NCBI GenBank assembly: GCA_025062105.1
Contig: JANXAQ010000125.1
Coordinates: 1-32,467 of the forward strand
Reading direction: 5' to 3'
Length of the DNA: 32,467 bases
Origin: Thermoguttaceae bacterium
GTDB taxonomy: Bacteria; Planctomycetota; Planctomycetia; Pirellulales; Thermoguttaceae
Of this stretch, positions 24,355-30,094 are shown piece by piece. The translations under genes and the position numbers were made by a program. Below the pieces are notes generated by a model, which searched no databases, was not told the origin of the DNA, and worked only from the letters and a program-made list of their open reading frames with translations. The stretch's first letter is position 1; each line of letters starts with the position of its first letter.

Positions 24355-25725
24355 TTACTCGCTACTGACAGCGCTGACGACACGAACGGCCAATAGCAAC
24401 AGCGCCACGGCACCGACAAAGGCCAGGAAGTTTTTAATAGCCTCGAATCGGGAGGGATTTTGATTGGAAGAGGGGCTGGGTCCAGTAGAGATTCCAGTAG
24501 AAGGCAGGGCGGTGGTGGACGGGGGGTTGTCCGGCCAGGGGGTGTTCCATGCTCCGGCTGGGTTTTGGCGGCTGCCGGAGGCAGGCAGTAGGCCCCTGGA
24601 GATAGGCAGTAGGCTATTAGCTCCGGCATCCGGTGAAGGGGAACCGGCCCACACTTGGGGAGCTCGACCTGAAAAACCTCCCAAGCCAGGCACAGCAGCG
24701 GGAGGCAAACCGTTGGGACTTGCCGGTGATGGCAGCCCGCCAGACTGCGGGGAATTAGGTTGCTGGATGCTGGGAGCACGTCCATTGTCGGGCGGTTTCC
24801 AGGGCGGCACTAAGCCACTGCCGAATCGGTCCGGACTGGCTGGGGGATAGGCTTGGGCTGCCGGCAGCCAAGCCAGGTCGCTAGAACTATCGGTTGCTTG
24901 TGGATTCATACCGCCCGCTAAAGCTACAGCTTCTCTTTGGGTGGCTAGCCCATGGGGTGTCATGGGACTGGTGGCAGGATCGTTCCCCGCTGGGAGCGTT
25001 GGAGAGGGCGAACCGGCCAAGGTGGCATTGGGTACCTCCGCCGGGGTGAACCAGGGTGATAAGGAGGCCAGAAAGCTGCGCACACGGGTGCAGGAGCTGC
25101 CAGCAGTCCGGCCCCACGATGCGCCGAAGAGCACCCCGGCTAGTTGACCCTCACTATTGAGGATCGGGCCGCCGGAATCCCCCTGTCGAGCTGCTACCGA
25201 CAGTTCGATCATCTCTGGCGGTGCATGACGGGATGGGGAAAGATATTGGAGACATCGGCCGGTAGCCGCCCGATATTGCCCGTTGCCGTAGCCAACAATC
25301 GTTAACGGTTCGCCCAACCGAGGCATGTGCGCCGCCAACGGGATCGGATCTGCCTGAGGTCGCCAAATGGCCAAAGCCGCCAAATCCCACTCCGGGTCTA
25401 CTTTTAAGATCGTAGCTCCGGAACGGAACCCATCGGGAAAGATCACGGTGATCGGTCCAGCCGCATCCCGCACTACATGCCAATTGGTAACCACCAACCC
25501 ATACGATCCGGCAACGGCAACCAAGGCCCCGGAACCAAGCGACATCCCGCCTCGTTCCTGCACGATCACACGTACTACGGCCGGATGGGGTCTGGCAGAC
25601 GGCCCAGCGAATAACTGGGCCAGCGGAAAGGCAGATGGCTGGGCCACCGGCGGCGGAATGGGGCCTGCCCAAACCTCGGCTGCCACCATCAACCCCGCTG
25701 CCCAGAACGCTAACCAACGGACCAT
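24355..25725 (-). CDS. Trypsin-like serine protease with C-terminal membrane anchor
   Basis: The 456-residue protein has a signal peptide (about 1-20), then a chymotrypsin-fold protease domain with all three catalytic residues: His83 in VVTNWHVV, Asp114 in DPEWDLAALAI and Ser184 in RQGDSGGPIL. A Pro/Ser/Gly-rich low-complexity linker follows (about 235-425). A hydrophobic segment at about 432-452 (NFLAFVGAVALLLLAVRVV) would anchor the C-terminus in the membrane. There is no PDZ domain, so it differs from DegP/HtrA. It is probably tethered to a membrane with the protease domain outside. The ATG at 25725 has only a weak site (GAAAGAC). Substrate unknown. It lies near a second, S41-type protease. 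Confidence 0.88.
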   Translation of the reverse strand: MVRWLAFWAAGLMVAAEVWAGPIPPPVAQPSAFPLAQLFAGPSARPHPAVVRVIVQERGGMSLGSGALVAVAGSYGLVVTNWHVVRDAAGPITVIFPDGFRSGATILKVDPEWDLAALAIWRPQADPIPLAAHMPRLGEPLTIVGYGNGQYRAATGRCLQYLSPSRHAPPEMIELSVAARQGDSGGPILNSEGQLAGVLFGASWGRTAGSSCTRVRSFLASLSPWFTPAEVPNATLAGSPSPTLPAGNDPATSPMTPHGLATQREAVALAGGMNPQATDSSSDLAWLPAAQAYPPASPDRFGSGLVPPWKPPDNGRAPSIQQPNSPQSGGLPSPASPNGLPPAAVPGLGGFSGRAPQVWAGSPSPDAGANSLLPISRGLLPASGSRQNPAGAWNTPWPDNPPSTTALPSTGISTGPSPSSNQNPSRFEAIKNFLAFVGAVALLLLAVRVVSAVSSE

Positions 25726-26181
25726 AATTCTGACTCAGTCTTTCTTCCGTTTCGGCCCATCGATTCACTTCAGCCGAACAAAGACTCTGCTCTCGGCATT
25801 CCTGCCAAGCACCGGGACCAGTCCATCCACACCAGGCAGAATGAAACTGGATTCCTACTTATGCGGCAATGTCACTTTAGCCGCTGGTCTCCTAGAAAAA
25901 GTATTCTTTCATTCGGCTGGAAATGGGGCTCAATGCGAAGGTAGTGCCCTGGATTTTTTTCGGCCAGATGGTCTTAGGCAGTGGATTTTGCCTGAAAACC
26001 CTGATACGGCCCATTTGCTCGGTCTGTGGGGAAGATTGGGTACTGAAGGTGGGACTAGCGTATTTGGTAGGGTCGATACCAGCCGGAGGTTTGGTATCTT
26101 TTTCCTGATCCGAATAATCCGTCAGGCACAGCCTCCTAAAACCGATGGAACATGAAGTCTATAGCATTCGGAGAAGTTTTT
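25726..26181. other. Intergenic, doubtful small frame
   Basis: A 61-codon plus-strand frame (25923-26108) has hydrophobic segments and a CSVCG motif but no clear ribosome binding site; I do not call it. Otherwise nothing recognised. Confidence 0.4.
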
Positions 26182-26372
26182 TATCCCCTGCGTAATTCAA
26201 AGAAGACATTTTCCCATCATTTTGTGCTTCTCCACCTTTACCCCCAATCTATAGGGTTGCTGGCACTGCGAGCACCCTACAATTAGGTGGTTGTTTAAAT
26301 GAAGCGGGCCAATTCCTACCGAATCAGGAGTTCATAAAGTTCACTATATGTTCAGAATTTTGCAGCAGTTCC
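26182..26372 (+). mobile_element. M1 element copy H, diverged
   Basis: Worn left end ATCCCCTGCGTAATTC, M1 interior (CTATAGGGTTGCTGGCA, TTCATAAAGTTCACTATATG) and right end TTCAGAATTTTGCAGCAGTTCC. The right end is directly abutted by M2-h. Confidence 0.72.
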
Positions 26373-26376
26373 TAAG

Positions 26377-26636
26377 CTCGACTTTTACCATTTTTTCCCA
26401 ACGGAGTTTGATTCCCAAAGCTATGGCGAGTGATTTTCTTGTACATACCATTTCCTATGTTCAATACTGCGGGGAGTTAGAACGTTACCCTTTCGGTATA
26501 AGACCAAACGGCAACAATGGGACTAAGGAATTAGCGATAAAATGGCTTTATCTAGGAGAAACCAGGCAAAAGTGGTTTTGGGGACAGGAGAGTTTCCTTT
26601 GGTAATTTACACGCCAATAAAAGGGCAGAAGCCGAG
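26377..26636 (+). mobile_element. Long M2-type element copy h
   Basis: 260 bp from CTCGACTTTTACC to GGGCAGAAGCCGAG, flanked by CTAAG at 26372-26376 and CTAAG at 26637-26641, a perfect 5-bp duplication. The interior differs from the 150-bp M2 copies, so this is a different or longer element using the same ends. Its left duplication includes the last base of M1-H. Confidence 0.65.
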
Positions 26637-26704
26637 CTAAGCCATTTAGAGAGCTTTTCCTCTTCGGCTGAAGTAGCCGTAGAGGGAAGCGAGCCGTAGC
26701 GCGT

Positions 26705-28564
26705 TTATCGGCGGCCGAGAAGGAATTGGCGGGCCACCTGTAAAGCGGCAGCCAAAGCAGGGTCTTCGTCGGCCGAGGCGTTGGTGGTGGCCGAACTTTC
26801 TGCGGATCTGGCTGGGCCTGGTAGTACCGGTGCTGGAACGGCCGAGTCGGTTTTTCTCGTTCCTGCCGGTAGCCAGCCAGGACTAGCTGCCGACAAGGCA
26901 GGTAAACCAGCCTGAGGCATTCGCCCCCCAGCACCATCGTCTGGCGGAATGCGGGCGGTGCGATGGACTAGGATATCCGGCTCAATACCTATGCGATTGA
27001 AGGATTGGCCGCTGGGGGAATAAAATCGTGCTGTGGTCAAACGAATACCTGTCCCAGCGTACCCTAGAGGAAAGATTCCTTGAACGGAACCCTTCCCGTA
27101 GGTGCGTTGGCCGACCAGTATGCCCCGGCGGTGATCCCGAATGGCGCTGGCAAAAATTTCGGCGGCGCTAGCGCTTTCCTGATCCACCAGCACCACCAGC
27201 GGCACTCGCCAGGTGCCAGCCTGGTGGGCCGTATAGGTAAAATCTTCCTGAGGGCTTCGGCCCCGGGTGGAGACGATCACTCCGTGGTCGATGAATTTGT
27301 CTGCCACTTCGACGGCGGTAGATAAAAGTCCACCTGGATTGCCACGCACATCAATAATCAGGCTTCGCATTCCTTGCCGGTACAAATCCCAAAGGGCGGC
27401 TTCCAGATCTCGGGCAGTGGTCTTTTGGAAGCAGGTCAATTTGATGTACGCAATTCCCATGTGGGGGTCGGCGATTCGGGTCTGTTCGATGCTGGGCAGT
27501 TCGACCCGACGGCGTCGGAGTTGCAGTTGGCGGGGCGGCTGGCCCGGCGTCTGAACGGTCAGCTCTGCTAGGCTTCCTTCCGGCCCTTGCAACAGGTCAG
27601 CCGCCTGTTCCGTGGTTAGTCCTACCAGACTTTGCGAGCCCACCGCTAGGACCCAATCCCCCGGGCGCAGCCCCCCCTCCTGGGCCGGACTACCAGGCAC
27701 CACGCGCACAATCCGAAGTCGGCCCCCTTCTGCCTTCAGCTCCACCCCTAGCCCTACAAAATGCCCCTCTATCTGAGAATAGATCTCCTCCAATTGGTTG
27801 GGCGTCAGAAAAGCAGAATAAGGATCCAGGCTGTTCGTTACTCCGCACAGGCATTCCAAAATCACCACCGTCGGCGGCAACGCAAGCTGTTGGGAAGCCT
27901 GCTCTGCCACGGTTCGCACCGTCTGCCAGACCGCTGTGCGGCTGCTGACTTCCTGCTGCACCATGAGGTTTCGCAGGGTTTCTCGAAACTCGGCCAATTT
28001 GCTCGGTGGGATCCCCGCCAAGTACCGATTGACAAAGGTCGGCTGGGTTAGGGCGATTTCCAAATCGGCGGTTCCACGCTCCAGAAAATCTTTCCATCTA
28101 AATGTATCTACATAATGTGCCTGGATCTTGGCGAGCACTTCATTATAAAGTCCCAGTGCCTCCTGAGGCGAAAGGGTTTCCAACAATCGTAAAAAGCTCC
28201 GATCACTGTAGCGCCGGACCAGATCGTAATGCAACCGGGCCAGTTCATACCGCCGTTGCAAGGTCGGATCCGTCGGATAGCTCCGCAGGGCCTCTTCATA
28301 GTGGAAAAGTGCGTCGCCCCAGCGACCTTCCGTTTCTAACTGCGCCCCGCGCCGCAGCAGCTCCTGCAGGGCATCTGCCGGCTCTGCAATACCGCCTCGT
28401 GGAACAAACAGTTGAACCGCCGGTGGGACTGCCGGCAAAGCATGTTGCCCTGGAGGCAAAAGCACCGGACCCTGCTGTGCCAGGCTGACCGGCAGCCCCC
28501 CTATGCCCACCAGGGTTCCCCACAGAAGGATCCACCCACCAACCCAAAATCGATGCGCTGGCAT
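26705..28564 (-). CDS. S41 family C-terminal processing peptidase (CtpA/Prc type)
   Basis: The 619-residue exported protease has a signal peptide (about 1-29), TPR-like helices (about 65-120), a PDZ domain (about 262-345, with GHFVGLGVEL and VVPGSPAQEGGLRPGDWVLAV) and an S41 catalytic domain. The Ser-Lys dyad is visible: Ser466 in DQESASAAEI and Lys491 in RTYGKGSVQG, 25 residues apart as in known members. RGNPGGLL (407-414) is the substrate-contact strand. A Pro/Ala-rich tail (about 540-600) follows. Such enzymes trim or degrade envelope proteins from their C-terminus. No strong ribosome binding site precedes the ATG at 28564, so the start is less sure. It lies 979 bp from the trypsin-like protease start on the same strand. 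Confidence 0.9.
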   Translation of the reverse strand: MPAHRFWVGGWILLWGTLVGIGGLPVSLAQQGPVLLPPGQHALPAVPPAVQLFVPRGGIAEPADALQELLRRGAQLETEGRWGDALFHYEEALRSYPTDPTLQRRYELARLHYDLVRRYSDRSFLRLLETLSPQEALGLYNEVLAKIQAHYVDTFRWKDFLERGTADLEIALTQPTFVNRYLAGIPPSKLAEFRETLRNLMVQQEVSSRTAVWQTVRTVAEQASQQLALPPTVVILECLCGVTNSLDPYSAFLTPNQLEEIYSQIEGHFVGLGVELKAEGGRLRIVRVVPGSPAQEGGLRPGDWVLAVGSQSLVGLTTEQAADLLQGPEGSLAELTVQTPGQPPRQLQLRRRRVELPSIEQTRIADPHMGIAYIKLTCFQKTTARDLEAALWDLYRQGMRSLIIDVRGNPGGLLSTAVEVADKFIDHGVIVSTRGRSPQEDFTYTAHQAGTWRVPLVVLVDQESASAAEIFASAIRDHRRGILVGQRTYGKGSVQGIFPLGYAGTGIRLTTARFYSPSGQSFNRIGIEPDILVHRTARIPPDDGAGGRMPQAGLPALSAASPGWLPAGTRKTDSAVPAPVLPGPARSAESSATTNASADEDPALAAALQVARQFLLGRR

Positions 28565-28910
28565 CTGTTGGCCGCCGTTGAAGAGGGCTTCCTTGCTTGC
28601 AGAAAACTAGCATTCTAATATAGCTCAGGAAAATCCATCTGGCAAAAAAATTTCCCCTCTCGGGCGACCCTTTCTTTGTTATACCTACTACAATCCAACC
28701 ACCTTGTCCGTTTAAATGGTTCACCACGGTTACAAAGAACTTTCTCAACGCACCGATCAGGATGACTTTAACGTTGGTAAGGAATCTGCTCAAACTCGGC
28801 GGCGGCCGGAGTTCTCTGGGGCAATTGGGCAAAAATACCACCCCCTCAGCAACATAAGCCTAACCCGCAGAAATCCAGTTTCGCGCAGAAGTTACTCTTA
28901 GAGGCTGACT
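28565..28910. other. Intergenic, no gene recognised
   Basis: Upstream of the S41 protease. The part about 28856-28895 is similar to about 11330-11372 (dispersed repeat). No other element seen. Confidence 0.45.
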
Positions 28911-29066
28911 TGAAATTGCAAGTTGGGTGGTTCCCCATGGGTTTTGCCCGACCAGCTCCTACCCTCCACACTCCTTAAAAACTGAGGATTTTGGGATTCT
29001 GAGGATCTGAGGAATTCGGGAAGGAAACTTTCTTTCATCATAGAAAATGCTTTTTCAGACAGCCTA
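28911..29066 (+). mobile_element. M3 element copy c
   Basis: Same interior as M3-a at 3476, with ends GAGGCTGACTTG and TTTTTCAGACAGCCTA. It is flanked by TTA at 28908-28910 and TTA at 29067-29069. M2-g lies directly at its right end. Confidence 0.8.
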
Positions 29067-29070
29067 TTAG

Positions 29071-29218
29071 TTCGACTTTTGCCAATTTTCCTAACTGCTT
29101 TTTACCTCAGAAGTTACGGCAGACCTTCCTTTTGGGCACACAATTTCCGAACCCCAGTAATTCCAAGCAGGTGTGGCTTTTTTCTTTCGACAAAAGGCTC
29201 AAAATGGCAAAAATCGAG
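29071..29218 (-). mobile_element. M2 element copy g
   Basis: 148 bp, TTCGACTTTTGCC to GGCAAAAATCGAG. Flanks ATTAG (29066-29070) and TTTAG (29219-29223) match at four of five bases. The left flank is made of the terminal A of M3-c, its TTA duplication and a G. Confidence 0.82.
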
Positions 29219-29376
29219 TTTAGGGGTTCCGGATATGCAGATCTAAATCTCTCCCATCGTCCCATAGCCTCTGGATTTGGAATAGGGCGATTTTTGTTCC
29301 TATTGCTCCTGTAGACGCCAGCAGAAAGGCAATCGGATGGAACTGGCCGCTAGTTATCTTCTCCCATTCCATCTAG

Positions 29377-29529
29377 CTCGACTTTTGTCGTTTTCCCTAA
29401 CTTGTTTTTTTCCTGTAATTCCGGCTCTATCTACTGTTTGTAGCCACAGGGTTCTTACTTCGGTTGAACATTGGCAAGTAGGAAGAGCAGTTTTCTTGCC
29501 GGACGGAATTTACCCTAGCAAAAGGCGAG
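29377..29529. mobile_element. M2-type element copy i, diverged
   Basis: CTCGACTTTTGTC at the left and GCAAAAGGCGAG at the right, 153 bp apart. The interior is largely diverged. It lies about 100 bp from the terminator of the putative tracrRNA gene. Confidence 0.5.
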
Positions 29530-29627
29530 CTTCGTGGATCGAACGGATGAGGATGGATGCGTTCCAGGGGGCTAGCTTGTTGAAAAAATGTCCACTTATC
29601 CCTATCCAAACAGAGACCTTGGCGCAT

Positions 29628-29658
29628 AAAAAAACGCCCTGCCAGTGGCTGCGGGCGT
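29628..29658 (-). terminator. Intrinsic terminator of the putative tracrRNA
   Basis: On the minus strand ACGCCC pairs with GGGCGU (29653-29658 with 29634-29639), with an inner GCC/GGC pair around a three-base loop, followed by seven U. A strong, canonical terminator. Confidence 0.9.
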
Positions 29659-29747
29659 AATTGGCTCCCCAACGGGGAAAACCATACGCGCGATTCCTTA
29701 CGGAATCCCTTACTGGGACTTGCAAGGAACCGTCGCTCGGATACACT
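29628..29747 (-). ncRNA. Putative tracrRNA for the adjacent Cas9
   Basis: A small RNA gene with complete signals divergently upstream of cas9. The transcript is predicted to begin at about 29746-29747, 7 bases past a TAATAT box, and to end in a seven-U run at 29628-29634, about 120 nt. Its 5' 36 nt (29712-29747) have no internal hairpin and are the candidate anti-repeat. Then come AAGG, hairpin 1 (GAUUCC-GUAA-GGAAUC, 29692-29707), hairpin 2 (CCCC-GUU-GGGG, 29667-29677) and the terminator hairpin. This order of anti-repeat, short AAGG-type linker, two hairpins and terminator is that of type II-C tracrRNAs. No repeat array is in the window to prove pairing, so the identity is strong inference. 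Confidence 0.8.
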
Positions 29748-29753
29748 ACCAGT

Positions 29754-29782
29754 ATATTATTCCAGCTCCATACACCTGTCAA
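29754..29782 (-). promoter_or_regulatory. Sigma-70 type promoter of the putative tracrRNA
   Basis: Minus strand: TTGACA (29777-29782), a spacer of exactly 17 bp, and TAATAT (29754-29759). The -35 box is perfect and the -10 box differs from TATAAT at two positions. It points away from cas9. Confidence 0.85.
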
Positions 29783-29872
29783 TGGGTGAGTAGGAGAAAT
29801 TTTTCAAAATCTTATCACTTCCGTCTATGCGCATCCCATCTTTCCCCTCCCGAAGAAGGGGTAGGCACGATA

Positions 29873-29982
29873 GGTTGTCTGGGTGAGTGTGTGGGCAAGG
29901 GGGTAGAGGGGGAGGATGGAGTGAGTTTGGGTGCATGAGAGCTCCCCTGTGGGTGGGGGTAACATAGGGGGGAAGGCCCTTT
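29873..29982 (+). other. G-rich leader upstream of cas9
   Basis: Several runs of three to six G (for example 29893-29895, 29899-29903, 29908-29912, 29951-29958, 29968-29972) on the strand that reads into cas9. If transcribed they could form a G-quadruplex in the cas9 leader. Similar G/A-rich tracts lie before folP and moaD. Confidence 0.45.
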
Positions 29983-30094
29983 ATGAGTCTCAGCTAGTTC
30001 CAGTTCAGTCCCCTTTCTGCCTTGGGGAGGAAAGTAAGCTTACGCCTTGTGGCTGAAGTAGTATCACCAATTTTCTCCTGCAAAGGAGCTGTTC

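Noticed and set aside
25367-26155. 262-codon plus-strand frame
   Set aside because: Its first part is antisense to the trypsin-like protease and the remainder is low in protein-like pattern.
29645-29938. 97-codon plus-strand frame upstream of cas9
   Set aside because: It runs antisense through the tracrRNA gene and its promoter, and then through a G-rich tract; no start signal.
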